A stretch of 64,000 nt of DNA from Pontibacter silvestris (lineage in GTDB: Bacteria > Bacteroidota > Bacteroidia > Cytophagales > Hymenobacteraceae): NCBI RefSeq assembly GCF_020907275.1, contig NZ_JAJJWI010000016.1:1-64000 (forward strand). The letters run 5' to 3'. Made by a program: the position numbers and the translations under genes. The notes below the pieces were generated by a model. It worked only from the letters and a program-made list of their open reading frames with translations, did no database searches and had not been told where the DNA came from. Shown piece by piece: positions 26,775-35,183 of the stretch; the stretch's first letter is position 1, and each line of letters begins with the position of its first letter.

Positions 26775-27746
26775 ATGAGCAATTACTTAGAGGCAGCCAA
26801 ACAAGTATATGATGAGGCTGCTGTTAATCCCCAAAAAGGACTTTGCTGCACGACCACACCTGCCTGGCAACTGCCAGAGCTGAAGTTGCCATCTAAAATG
26901 CTGGAAATGAATTATGGTTGTGGCTCTACGGTAAACCTGCGGGACCTGGGCCACGACCCGACAGTGCTTTATGTTGGCGTAGGAGGGGGAATGGAGCTAC
27001 TGCAGTTTGCCTACTTCTGCCGTCGCAAGGGAGCAGTTATTGGTGTAGACCCAGTGGAACGTATGCTTAAAGCATGCGCTGATAATCTTTTAGAAGCGGA
27101 ATCAGAGAATGCCTGGCTGCACCGGAACTTTGTGGAGCTAAGAGAGGGCGATGCACTGAGCCTGCCCGTAGAAGATAACATCATTGATGTAGCTGCACAA
27201 AACTGCCTCTTTAATATCTTTAAGCCTGATGAATTGAATAGGGCGTTAGCAGAAATGTACAGAGTATTAAAGCCGCATGGTCGATTGGTGCTTTCTGATC
27301 CGGTAAGTGAGAGTGTAATGCCTGAAAGCTTATTGCAGGATGATCAGTTACGGGCTTTGTGCCTGAGTGGGGCTATGCCCTTGCAGCAGTACATTGACTT
27401 TATTACTGGTATTGGCTTTGGTACAGTAGAGGTTCGTGCCAAGCGCCCTTATAGAGTGTTGGCTCCCGGCCAATACGATACTAATAAAATGATTTACATT
27501 GAAAGTGTAGAAATATGTGCTATCAAAGATCCAATGCCGGAAGATGGGCCTTGTGTATTTACGGGCAAGCATGCCATTTATTTTGGAGAAGAAGCCTTGT
27601 TTGATGATGGAAAGGGGCACACCCTGCTACATAACCAGCCGCTTGCTGTTTGCGATAAAACAGCCAAAGCCCTGCAAGCTTTAAACCGCTCAGACATATA
27701 TGTTACAAAATCTACTTATCACTACGATGGGGGAGGGTGCTGCTAG
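26775..27746 (+). CDS. arsM: Arsenosugar-type arsenite methyltransferase (ArsM-like)
   Basis: A 323-residue SAM-dependent methyltransferase. It has vicinal Cys in GLCCTTTPAWQLP (residues about 22-34), MNYGCGSTVNLRDL, the SAM site VLYVGVGGGMELLQFAY, GVDPVERML, the Cys of AAQNCLFNIF, MYRVLKPHGRLVLSDP, and a C-terminal GGGCC. This set matches the ArsM branch that acts in arsenosugar synthesis, where Cys thiols bind As(III) for stepwise methylation. The usual partner, the radical-SAM enzyme ArsS, is not in the window, nor are ArsR or an efflux pump. Another methyl acceptor cannot be excluded. Confidence 0.75.
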   Translation: MSNYLEAAKQVYDEAAVNPQKGLCCTTTPAWQLPELKLPSKMLEMNYGCGSTVNLRDLGHDPTVLYVGVGGGMELLQFAYFCRRKGAVIGVDPVERMLKACADNLLEAESENAWLHRNFVELREGDALSLPVEDNIIDVAAQNCLFNIFKPDELNRALAEMYRVLKPHGRLVLSDPVSESVMPESLLQDDQLRALCLSGAMPLQQYIDFITGIGFGTVEVRAKRPYRVLAPGQYDTNKMIYIESVEICAIKDPMPEDGPCVFTGKHAIYFGEEALFDDGKGHTLLHNQPLAVCDKTAKALQALNRSDIYVTKSTYHYDGGGCC

Positions 27747-27790
27747 CAAGCCAGGCCAGTGGTTTACCTGGCAACAGAACGGGGAACTTA

Positions 27791-29518
27791 ATGGAAGATA
27801 AAACTATACCCCTTCGTGATCTGGCTATTATCGGTGACAGACGCACCTGTGCTTATGTTTCTAAGAACGGAAGTATTATTTGGTATTGCCCCCGTCGCTT
27901 CGACTATCCCTCTGTTTTTGCCAGTCTGCTGGATTTAGTGAAAGGAGGAAGCTGGAAAGTGCTTTCCAAAACTCTTGTTTTTGCTGAGAGGGAGTATGTG
28001 AGTGACAGTACTGTTCTTAAAACTCATTTTACAGGTTCTGCAGGTAAGCTAATGATAGAAGACTGGATGCCCATGGGGGCTGCTTTTACAGGTATCTGCC
28101 GTACGCTTTCAGTAGCTCCTGAATCTACTGTGCTACGGCTAACTCCAAAACCAGATTATGCCAGAAGCGAGGTAAACCTGGTGCAGAAAAATAATGTGAT
28201 AAGTATTAACGGGCAACAATTTCTCTATGCTTCGCATCCTATCAGTATAAAAGATAATACCATAGAATGTAATGTGCCTGAAGGTGAGGCTTCTTGGTTT
28301 GTGCTGAGCGATATACAACTGGAAATGACGCAAGAGGTAATAGAGCAGGCAAAACAACAAACTCAGAAACATTGGGAAGAAGTATCTGGCCATATTAAGT
28401 ACCACGGTCCTTATGAAATGGAGGTACGAAACTCGCTGCGTGTGCTACGTCTAATGACTTGTGCCGAAAATGGTGGTATTATAGCGGCAGGCACTACTTC
28501 GTTGCCTGAAGTATTAGGTGGAGACCGAAACTATGATTACCGATACGTGTGGCTGCGTGATGCTTCTATGATTGTAAGTGCTCTTACACGTGCAGGTAGT
28601 GACGGTGTAGAGGAACGAAAGCTCCTGGACTTTATATGTGGAGCTATGCATGAGGTAGATGAGCCGGTGGTTCCGTTTTTTACGCTGGGCTTTACTCCTG
28701 CCCCCGGAGAAGAAATTATCAATCTGGCAGGTTATGCGAATAGCAAACCTGTTCGGATTGGTAATGATGCTAATAATCAACTGCAGTTAGATGCCATCAG
28801 CAATGTTCTTTTGGCGGCCAAGCTAATTTATAGCACGTACGACACACGTGAGCATTGGGGTGTTATCTCCCGCTTGGCTGATTTTCTCGCTTTGCACTGG
28901 CACAAGCCTGATCACGGGCTGTGGGAAGAAACAGAGCAGAAGCATTATACCTCCAGTAAAGTGGTGGCTGCCGTAAGCCTTGAGTTTATCTCTCAACAGA
29001 CAGATGATAAGGCACAGAAGGAGAGATGGCTTAATGCAGCCAAAGCTATCCGAGACTATGTGCATAAGAATTGTCTGACAAAAGATGGTGCTTATGCAGC
29101 CTATGCCGGAGCAGAGTTTGTAGATGTAAGCGCTATGCTTTTCCCTACCTGGGCTTATACTGCTGCTGATGCCCCGGAAATGTTGAAAACGATAGCAGTG
29201 CTGGAGCGGGATTATTGTCAGAACAATTTATTTCGCCGGCACTTATTAGAACATGGTTCCAGTAGAGAAGGCGCTTTTCTGGCAGGTACTTTTTGGGTAG
29301 CACAGTATTGGGTAATGCGCCGCGATTGGGATAAGTTCGGAAAAGTAATGCAGGCAGCACTCAGATTTATGAATGATGTGGGACTGATGCCAGAGGAAGG
29401 GGATCCGGAAACAGGAGCGTATCTCGGTAATATTCCACAGACATTTGTGCACGCCTCTCTTATTGGTGCTGTAATAGATTATAAGAATGCCCGGCAGCAG
29501 GAAAAGGACAAGAAGTAG
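27791..29518 (+). CDS. GH15 glucoamylase/trehalase-like glycoside hydrolase
   Basis: About 575 residues from the ATG at 27791 (MEDKTIPLRDLAIIGDRRT). The N-terminal beta-sandwich includes SIIWYCPRRFDYPSVFASLLD. The (alpha/alpha)6 barrel has DYRYVWLRDASM, the general-acid Glu in DHGLWEETEQKHYTSSK, and the base Glu before ETGAYLGNIPQTFVHASLI. These are the GH15 landmarks; members hydrolyse terminal alpha-glucosides or trehalose. No signal peptide, so it is cytoplasmic. It starts 44 bp after the ArsM-like gene and is probably co-transcribed, although the two activities have no obvious connection. Confidence 0.9.
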   Translation: MEDKTIPLRDLAIIGDRRTCAYVSKNGSIIWYCPRRFDYPSVFASLLDLVKGGSWKVLSKTLVFAEREYVSDSTVLKTHFTGSAGKLMIEDWMPMGAAFTGICRTLSVAPESTVLRLTPKPDYARSEVNLVQKNNVISINGQQFLYASHPISIKDNTIECNVPEGEASWFVLSDIQLEMTQEVIEQAKQQTQKHWEEVSGHIKYHGPYEMEVRNSLRVLRLMTCAENGGIIAAGTTSLPEVLGGDRNYDYRYVWLRDASMIVSALTRAGSDGVEERKLLDFICGAMHEVDEPVVPFFTLGFTPAPGEEIINLAGYANSKPVRIGNDANNQLQLDAISNVLLAAKLIYSTYDTREHWGVISRLADFLALHWHKPDHGLWEETEQKHYTSSKVVAAVSLEFISQQTDDKAQKERWLNAAKAIRDYVHKNCLTKDGAYAAYAGAEFVDVSAMLFPTWAYTAADAPEMLKTIAVLERDYCQNNLFRRHLLEHGSSREGAFLAGTFWVAQYWVMRRDWDKFGKVMQAALRFMNDVGLMPEEGDPETGAYLGNIPQTFVHASLIGAVIDYKNARQQEKDKK

Positions 29519-29533
29519 TGGAGGGAGCGGTTG

Positions 29534-29593
29534 ATGGCTTTACTTACTTTCAATGAGAAACTCCAAAGCTGCTCCTTAAGCGTTCGTGCATAA
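29534..29593 (+). other. Micro-ORF remnant related to 33397 micro-ORF
   Basis: A 19-codon frame reading MALLTFNEKLQSCSLSVRA. It begins 15 bp after the GH15 stop and ends 2 bp before the large palindrome. Its first 13 codons and the preceding GTTGATGGCTTTA match the 35-codon frame at 33397, which is also followed by a hairpin. It looks like a shortened copy of the same element. Confidence 0.35.
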
Positions 29594-29595
29594 AA

Positions 29596-29659
29596 GTTGT
29601 AACTGTAAATAAGAAGGGAAGCCTTAATTAAGGCTTCCCTTCTTATTTACAGTTACAAC
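29596..29659. terminator. 64-bp perfect palindrome, bidirectional terminator
   Basis: Two 32-nt arms are exact reverse complements with no unpaired centre (TTAA in the middle). The core is GGGAAGCC/GGCTTCCC. The palindrome covers the amt stop codon (29653-29655) and the last codons before it, and lies 77 bp after the GH15 stop. It should terminate both convergent transcripts. Confidence 0.85.
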
Positions 29660-30966
29660 GATTCGTCGTGCTGACTAAGGTCTAAGCCAAGTACCTCTTC
29701 TTCTTCTGTTACACGAAGCTTCGAGATCATATCCGTAATCTTAAGCAGTAACATAGAACCAAAAAAAGCGAATACTGAAACTCCCACTAAAGCAGCCAGA
29801 TGTACTAGAAATAACTTTGTCTCCCCGAAAACAAGACCATTGCCTGTCTCATTGGCACTGTTTATAGCTTGGCTGGCAAATACGCCTGTTAAAAGCATAC
29901 CCACCATACCACCTACACCATGGCATGGGAATACATCCAGGGTGTCGTCCAAGGAGGTTCTTGTACGCCAGTCAACCACTAGGTTACTTATTACAGATGC
30001 AATTACACCAATAGCGATAGAATGAGGGATGGTAACAAAACCTGCAGCTGGCGTAATAGCCACTAAACCTACCACAGCACCAATACAGGTTCCCAAAGCA
30101 GATGGCTTTTTACCTTTTACAGCATCAAAGAAAATCCAGGCTAGTGCCGCAGCGGCGCTAGCAGTTGTGGTAGTACCAAGTGCAATAACAGCTAAGTCGC
30201 CGGAGCCTAAAGCAGAACCAGCATTAAAGCCAAACCAGCCGAACCAAAGTAAGCCTGTGCCTAACATTACATAAGTGATGTGGGCGGGGTGGTGGTTTGT
30301 GTCGTACCGCTTCTTTAAAAACAGGGCAGACGCCAGTGCAGCCCAACCTGCTGACATATGAACAACTGTTCCTCCTGCAAAATCCAAGACGCCAAAGTTC
30401 ATTAATATCCCATCTGGATGCCAGGTTGCATGAGCCAGCGGAGCATAAATAAATATCAGAAACAGGCAAATGAACAGAATGTAAGACTTAAAGTTGATAC
30501 GCTCAGCAAAAGCACCTGTAATGAGAGCAGGAGTAATGATGGCAAATTTTAACTGGAACATAGCAAACAGCAGCAACGGAATAGTTGGTGCCCCGGGCCA
30601 TGGTGCTCCGTCTATTACTCCCTGCATCATAAAGAAAGTAGCAGGATTACCAAAAAAGCCACCGATAGACTCGCCGAATGCAAGGCTAAAACCGAAAACC
30701 ACCCAGATAACGGCAACTATAGCCATACAGATAAAGCTCTGTAGCATAGTCGAAATAACATTCTTTTTATTAACCATACCGCCGTAAAAGAAAGCAAGGC
30801 CGGGCGTCATAATTAAAACAAGTGCTGTGGCTGTCAGCATCCAGGCTGTGTCTGCTGCACTAATTTCATGGGCACCAACTGAAGACGGAACAGAAGGTAT
30901 AATGATAGTCAGGACAACTACCAGTAGTAATAACAGAAACGGAATACGCGATAAAGTTTTAACCAT
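29653..30966 (-). CDS. amt: Ammonium transporter, Amt family
   Basis: A 437-residue membrane protein with an N-terminal hydrophobic leader and eleven further helices. Family landmarks are AWMLTATALVLIMTPGLAFFYGGMV, LDFAGGTVVHMSAGWAALA with the first pore His, WFGWFGFNAGSA, and FPCHGVGGMVGMLLTGVF with the second pore His. It passes ammonium through the inner membrane. The usual P-II gene (glnB/glnK) is absent here. The final codons lie inside the palindromic terminator. Upstream are 1 kb without a recognised gene. Confidence 0.95.
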   Translation of the reverse strand: MVKTLSRIPFLLLLLVVVLTIIIPSVPSSVGAHEISAADTAWMLTATALVLIMTPGLAFFYGGMVNKKNVISTMLQSFICMAIVAVIWVVFGFSLAFGESIGGFFGNPATFFMMQGVIDGAPWPGAPTIPLLLFAMFQLKFAIITPALITGAFAERINFKSYILFICLFLIFIYAPLAHATWHPDGILMNFGVLDFAGGTVVHMSAGWAALASALFLKKRYDTNHHPAHITYVMLGTGLLWFGWFGFNAGSALGSGDLAVIALGTTTTASAAAALAWIFFDAVKGKKPSALGTCIGAVVGLVAITPAAGFVTIPHSIAIGVIASVISNLVVDWRTRTSLDDTLDVFPCHGVGGMVGMLLTGVFASQAINSANETGNGLVFGETKLFLVHLAALVGVSVFAFFGSMLLLKITDMISKLRVTEEEEVLGLDLSQHDESL

Positions 30967-31984
30967 TGGTTTTGTATTAGGTGAAAGACGAGCCTTGAAA
31001 ATAGTATGCTTATGTGGAATTGTAAAATCAATTAAGATAATTCTTGAAAATTTTCTTATAATATAGTGATAATGTAATCATTTTTACAAGATTATGTTTT
31101 CTTGTCGTTCAAAATTTATTATTCTTAGTAGTGTGAGCTGAAGGATGGCAATGCTAGTAGATCAACCCTATGCATGCTCTTGTATGTCTGGCATGTTCTG
31201 TTCGGATGCGAACATATTATGTATGATGTCGAACACCTGATACAGATAGAATAACGCCTATTAGCTGCCTTTAGAAAAGGTTCCATTTTGGCATAGGATT
31301 TGTGTAAGTAAGTTTAGGCTTATGAAAGGATTAACAAGGTTGAACATTCCAGTAATCTTTTAACTATGAAAAGAATGACCTAGTGCTGAATGTGCCTTTA
31401 TTCCGGGTTGTGAAAGTGAACTTTTGGGTACAACAACTTGAAAACAATCATTATTAACTCATCCTGCTGTATTTAAGCTATCTATTAAGTATAATTAAAG
31501 CTTTCTCAGAATAAATATTTATTTTAATAATGTGTTTATAGCGGTATCCTTAGGTTTGATGCTTACAGGATATGATATTTTTGATAAAGTATCTGAACCG
31601 TTATGTCCCTTGAATCTAAACCAGGGGCAGGAAAGGGTAGAGGTTGTGTCAGAGGCTAGAGATAATGTTTTAGAGAAGTGCTGTTCTGAGCAGAAGGTTT
31701 CCGTTTTCACATCAAATGATTGGCAGAAAAATTTTAGCTACAGCATAATGGGGTACCTTATTACCTATTTCTCCTGATTCAGGATCTTCGGGTACTCCTC
31801 TCTTTCCGATGAAATATAGTTTACACTTATTGAATATACCTAACTCCCTATGCTTAATTTGGTACGCAACCTAAGGGAATAGCTAGGCTATCAGTATCGC
31901 TAATTTATCCTTCTGTAGTTTTTCGTAATAACTGCTTGTTGAACATACCGTAAACAAGTCGATAACCTATGAAGGAGTAAAGGT
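30967..31984. other. 1-kb gene-poor intergenic region
   Basis: The stretch between the divergent amt and DUF2490 genes. It holds an 81-codon frame at 31532-31777 (GTG start, MFIAVSLGLMLTGYD) with no recognisable domain and a 31-codon Cys-containing frame at 31145-31240; neither is supported beyond being open. TGTTC-GGATGC-GAACA at about 31197-31215 is a short dyad. No transposon remnant or structured RNA is apparent. Confidence 0.4.
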
Positions 31985-32692
31985 ATGAGATATTTTGTGG
32001 CGGTACTGCTCTTATGGCTAACTGCCTACACTTTAAAAGCACAATCTGGTGGTAAGCATAGGTCTGCTTATTGGATAAAGTATAATAATGAACTTACCTT
32101 AAGCGAAAAGTGGCTGTTAACAACAGAAGCTGAAAATCGCAGGACCTTTTCTCCTGACAGGCAGAACCAGGTGTTGGCTCGTACAACTATTTCTAAACAA
32201 ATTACCAGTACACTACATCTTGGTGTTGGTTTAGCTTATAACACAGAATATGAAGCTGATGCAGAGCTTTGGGTGCCTGAGTGGCGCCCGCACGAACAGG
32301 TAGAGCTTTTACTGGTTAAAAATAAGTTTCAGATAGAGCAGCGCATTCGTGTAGAGCAGCAGTTCATTCGAAATACAGCCGGCGATGAACTGCTGGAAGA
32401 CCACAGCCTTACCCTCAGAACAAGATATCAGCTACAATTGATTTACAACTTTAAGGAAAAAGAAGGCGAAAAAGGTAATCTCGCTGTTATACTATGGGAT
32501 GAGCCATATGCCACTCCTGCGGAAAAGATGTTCTTTAACCAGAATCGCCTCAGCCTTGGTATAAGATATCAGCCTTTCCAGAAAATGTACCTTAAGCTAT
32601 CTTACATCAACAGGATAGTACAAACAGACCCGGACAAGTACCAGTACTGGAATGTACTCAGATTTACTTTCAATCATTTGCTGGAATTATGA
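31985..32692 (+). CDS. DUF2490 outer-membrane protein
   Basis: 235 residues with a signal peptide (MRYFVAVLLLWLTAYTLKAQ). Alternating polar/hydrophobic strands with aromatic girdles follow (AYWIKYNNELTLSEKW, LHLGVGLAYNTEY, QIEQRIRVEQQFIR, LSLGIRYQPFQKMYLKLSYINR), ending in a C-terminal strand NVLRFTFNHLLEL. This is the DUF2490 pattern, a beta-barrel family of the Bacteroidota outer membrane. Substrate or role unknown. Preceded by GAAGGAGTAAAGGT, an unusually good Shine-Dalgarno-like sequence for this phylum. Confidence 0.82.
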   Translation: MRYFVAVLLLWLTAYTLKAQSGGKHRSAYWIKYNNELTLSEKWLLTTEAENRRTFSPDRQNQVLARTTISKQITSTLHLGVGLAYNTEYEADAELWVPEWRPHEQVELLLVKNKFQIEQRIRVEQQFIRNTAGDELLEDHSLTLRTRYQLQLIYNFKEKEGEKGNLAVILWDEPYATPAEKMFFNQNRLSLGIRYQPFQKMYLKLSYINRIVQTDPDKYQYWNVLRFTFNHLLEL

Positions 32693-33396
32693 TCTTTTGC
32701 TTCTGCCTCACATGGCCTAGAACTTTTGTCTCTAATCATCAGCTTCACTATTAGCAAACTTGGTTTTGTAATTGCCTGTAAGTTTTAATATCTGATATGA
32801 TTTGTTTTACAGGCTTACACTATAAATAAACTATAACTTATAGGTTTTAAACTTATCTATATTTATAAATGTAATTAAACATTTATTTTATGTTTTCTAC
32901 TAAAGAAGATGTGGCTGATTAGCCTGGTTGTAAATAATTCGATATAATCTAGATCTTTTTTATGATTTATGAAGCTTTCTTCAATATAAAATCAGTCTTC
33001 TCCTTTACTCTTAAAATTGCATCAGGTTCTTACACACAAAAAGACTGATGAAAGTGCTGTCTCTTTCTTTGGAGTAGAGAGTCGTTTTAATATTTATTGA
33101 AATGTTTTGGGACTTTTATTTACATAAACCTTAGCCTGAACAAAGTAGCAAAAAGCTTCCTGTTATTTTATAGTGTGTTTATTATGTTAAATATGTAATG
33201 ATGATAAAATCTTGATTTACTAAATGTATTGAAGAATAACATGAGTGCTTAAAGAATGTGTAATGCAGTAGGTGAGGTAATTGGCTTAAAAACCAGGCTC
33301 TGGATTAAATACTGAAGCGGTGATTATTAGTTACGTTGCAATGCTGTAGATGTAAAAGAGTAGCACTACATTACTAGATTTTAATAAAAGAAGTTG
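32693..33396. other. 700-bp AT-rich intergenic region
   Basis: After the DUF2490 stop there is an 8-bp hairpin (GCCTGTAA at 32774-32781 with TTACAGGC at 32807-32814) without a T run. The rest is AT-rich and has stops in all frames. I see no decayed gene here. The density of A/T and lack of frames suggest old intergenic sequence. Confidence 0.4.
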
Positions 33397-33504
33397 ATGG
33401 CTTTATTTGCCGTTACATTTCAGGAGAAACTTAAACTTTGGTGCAAAGGAGAGAGGTGGTACCGGAAAGCAACACAAATTAAGCTTGAGGAAGCATTCAA
33501 CTAG
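33397..33504 (+). CDS. Candidate 35-residue micro-protein
   Basis: The frame gives a basic, Trp-containing peptide beginning MALFAVTFQEKLKLW and ending ATQIKLEEAFN. The reasons to take it seriously are a second, shorter copy of its first 13 codons at 29534, conserved flanking GTTGATGGCTTTA, and a hairpin 14 bp after its stop, as with the other copy. It has no signal peptide or membrane segment. Function unknown; it could also be a repeat element rather than a gene. Confidence 0.4.
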   Translation: MALFAVTFQEKLKLWCKGERWYRKATQIKLEEAFN

Positions 33505-33518
33505 AGCCCCCCTTATTA

Positions 33519-33557
33519 ACAGAAAAAGCCTTACACAATGTGCAAGGCTTTTTCTGT
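33519..33557. terminator. Hairpin shared by micro-ORF and cold-shock gene
   Basis: ACAGAAAAAGCCTT (33519-33532) pairs perfectly with AAGGCTTTTTCTGT (33544-33557) around an 11-nt loop. It is 19 bp beyond the cold-shock stop and 14 bp beyond the micro-ORF stop. Confidence 0.8.
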
Positions 33558-33576
33558 GATTACTTGTATAGCTAAA

Positions 33577-33768
33577 CTAAACTAGCTTAACATTCACTGC
33601 GTTTAGTCCTCTTTTTCCTTCTACTACATCAAAAGTAACTTGGTCACCTTCTCTAATCTCATTTACTAAACCAGAAACGTGTACAAAGTACTCCTGATTT
33701 GATCCTTCTTCTTTGATAAAGCCGAAACCTTTTTGGTCATTGAAGAATTTTACTGTTCCTTTATTCAT
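33577..33768 (-). CDS. Cold-shock domain protein
   Basis: A 63-residue CSD protein. RNP1 is KGFGFI and RNP2 is YFVHVSGL; the start NKGTVKFFNDQ and EGDQVTFDVVEGKRGLNAVNV are the standard CspA frame. It binds single-stranded RNA and DNA as a chaperone during growth or cold. A 270-bp untranslated region separates it from the next gene upstream, in keeping with regulated leaders of this family. Confidence 0.95.
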   Translation of the reverse strand: MNKGTVKFFNDQKGFGFIKEEGSNQEYFVHVSGLVNEIREGDQVTFDVVEGKRGLNAVNVKLV

Positions 33769-33818
33769 AATGTTTTTTTGTTATACACCTTAGACGTTTG
33801 AAGATGTAAAAATGTTCA

Positions 33819-33826
33819 CAAATTTA
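33819..33826 (-). promoter_or_regulatory. Candidate -7 element of cold-shock gene
   Basis: The minus strand reads TAAATTTG, an exact TAnnTTTG match, leaving a leader of roughly 40-45 nt before the ATG. No clear TTG element is seen at the expected upstream spacing. Confidence 0.35.
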
Positions 33827-34048
33827 TAAAATTTTATATGAATATAGAAAATAAAAGAATCATTAGCTACTACTTACTTAAAATAATTTTTTTATGAGAC
33901 AGAATAAAAAAAGCTGCTGTTAAAAAATAATTAGCTAAACAGCTGTATTAGTAGCTTTTAAAGCTGCAAACAAGTTTTAGAACAAGACAAAGCTTTGTAA
34001 TGCCTTACCCTTAAACAGAGGTTGTAAATAATAAACTGTTCTGAAATA

Positions 34049-34732
34049 CTAGTATCTCGGTTGCTTTTTAAGGGTAGCTATTTCCTGATTCAGTTCCTCA
34101 ATGCGATTCATTTCAGTTTGTAGGTTGCGTTTTAGCTTTAGTTCTTTTTCGCGGGTAGCCTTTTTATGGGTATTATATTCTTCGTCTACAGCATCAAACG
34201 CTTTCTGCTTTTCAACAGCCACTCTCTTGCTGTTTTTATACTGTAGCATCATTACAGCAAGCAAAATCAATAAAGCAACAATAATACCTATAGAAAGGAA
34301 CACATAAAATTGCTTATGCATGTCAATACCTAATACAGAAAGATTGTTAACAGCATGTTCGCTTTTCTGTACTTCTTCCTCTTTCTGCGCGTTCTCTTGT
34401 TTTAAGGCCTGTATTTGTTGGTTTTGACTTTCTATAGTTGCGCGTGCCTCTGTCAATTCCTGCTCAGCTGACTTGCGATCGTCTACTAAACCTTGTGCGG
34501 TAGCTTTGATGCTTTCCTGCACACTTGTCCAGAAAGCATTCAGTGCATTAACATTTACTACTTTGTAGTCCTGGTTATTTTCTCTGTAGGAGTTAGAGTT
34601 GTTTTTCAGGTTATTGAATTGTCTTGCTAATGGAGCGGGAGTAGTGCCTTCTTCTGTAGTTGTTTGCTGCGCTTTAGCTGTTGTTACTGAAAAGGTAAGC
34701 AAAAAGAGTAGCGGATAGAGAAGTGCTTTCAT
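34049..34732 (-). CDS. Coiled-coil single-pass membrane protein
   Basis: 227 residues from the start at 34732. Signal peptide (MKALLYPLLFLLTFSVTTAKA), a Thr/Gln-rich linker, a periplasmic helical region with coiled coil (about 80-135, many E/Q/K heptads), one membrane helix (FYVFLSIGIIVALLILLAVMM) and a cytoplasmic coiled-coil tail ending KKQPRY. Similar proteins in Hymenobacteraceae are often mislabelled tRNA (guanine-N1)-methyltransferase, but no knot or SAM motif is present. The role is unknown; a structural or signalling adaptor is possible. Confidence 0.7.
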   Translation of the reverse strand: MKALLYPLLFLLTFSVTTAKAQQTTTEEGTTPAPLARQFNNLKNNSNSYRENNQDYKVVNVNALNAFWTSVQESIKATAQGLVDDRKSAEQELTEARATIESQNQQIQALKQENAQKEEEVQKSEHAVNNLSVLGIDMHKQFYVFLSIGIIVALLILLAVMMLQYKNSKRVAVEKQKAFDAVDEEYNTHKKATREKELKLKRNLQTEMNRIEELNQEIATLKKQPRY

Positions 34733-34914
34733 AAGCAGCATAATAATTTGTAAGTTATGTAATCAGTTAAAAAGTAAGCTGAATTATTTCCTCTTCCTAT
34801 TATTGTCCTCTATAAAAGCAGGTTTTGCTAACGTTTATGTTTCACCATACTTTTGGAAGAAAAGGTATAAGTTTCAAAAATAACCTTTCTATTTACTTAA
34901 AACTAATAAAAATG

Positions 34915-34950
34915 AAGGCAGTTGAAATTTTGCTGTTTCAATACTGCCTT
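34915..34950. terminator. Hairpin with T run
   Basis: AAGGCAGT pairs with ACTGCCTT, continued by TGAAA/TTTCA after a 2-nt bulge. A T run follows on the plus strand and an A run precedes it, so it could act in either direction. No intact gene ends beside it. Confidence 0.45.
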
Positions 34951-35133
34951 TTTTCTTAAACTGTTACTATAACATTAAAATCGCCTGATTATTGTCTTTT
35001 TATAGACCTGATTTAACTTATAAAAGCTCTTTTATTGATTTTCTGAAGAAGGAAGATGGTATCAATGGCTGTTGTACTGTAGTTCTCTTACCTTATGAGA
35101 TAGCCTTATTATGCCTCTATGTTTTAAATAGCT

Positions 35134-35157
35134 ACAGCCGCCAAAATAGGCGGCTGT
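35134..35157 (-). terminator. GC-rich hairpin after the decayed gene
   Basis: ACAGCCGCC (35134-35142) pairs with GGCGGCTGT (35149-35157) around AAAATA. It lies 27 bp beyond the final stop of the decayed minus-strand gene, which supports that a gene was once read here. Confidence 0.6.
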
Positions 35158-35183
35158 GTAATAGAACTCACTAAGTGGTGCAA

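Larger units (their letters stand above)
34733..35183. other. Intergenic region with two hairpins
   Basis: 450 bp between the coiled-coil gene and a decayed minus-strand gene. It holds the hairpins at 34915-34950 and 35134-35157, listed separately. Plus-strand frames here are short and unlike known proteins. Confidence 0.4.

Noticed and set aside
31289-31303. TGGCAT-N5-TTGT resembling a sigma-54 promoter
   Set aside because: It points away from amt, the nitrogen gene, and lies about 680 bp before the next plus-strand gene. One such match is expected by chance in an AT-rich kilobase.
31532-31777. 81-codon frame with GTG start
   Set aside because: No domain, no signal peptide, no hairpin after it and no conserved pattern. 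Described only in the intergenic entry.
32991-33049. ATCAGTCTT/AAGACTGAT inverted repeat
   Set aside because: Nine base pairs with a 41-nt loop in AT-rich sequence, too weak to call.
34992-35174. 60-codon plus-strand frame
   Set aside because: No family signature; it ends across the hairpin that follows the decayed minus-strand gene, so it is more likely chance.
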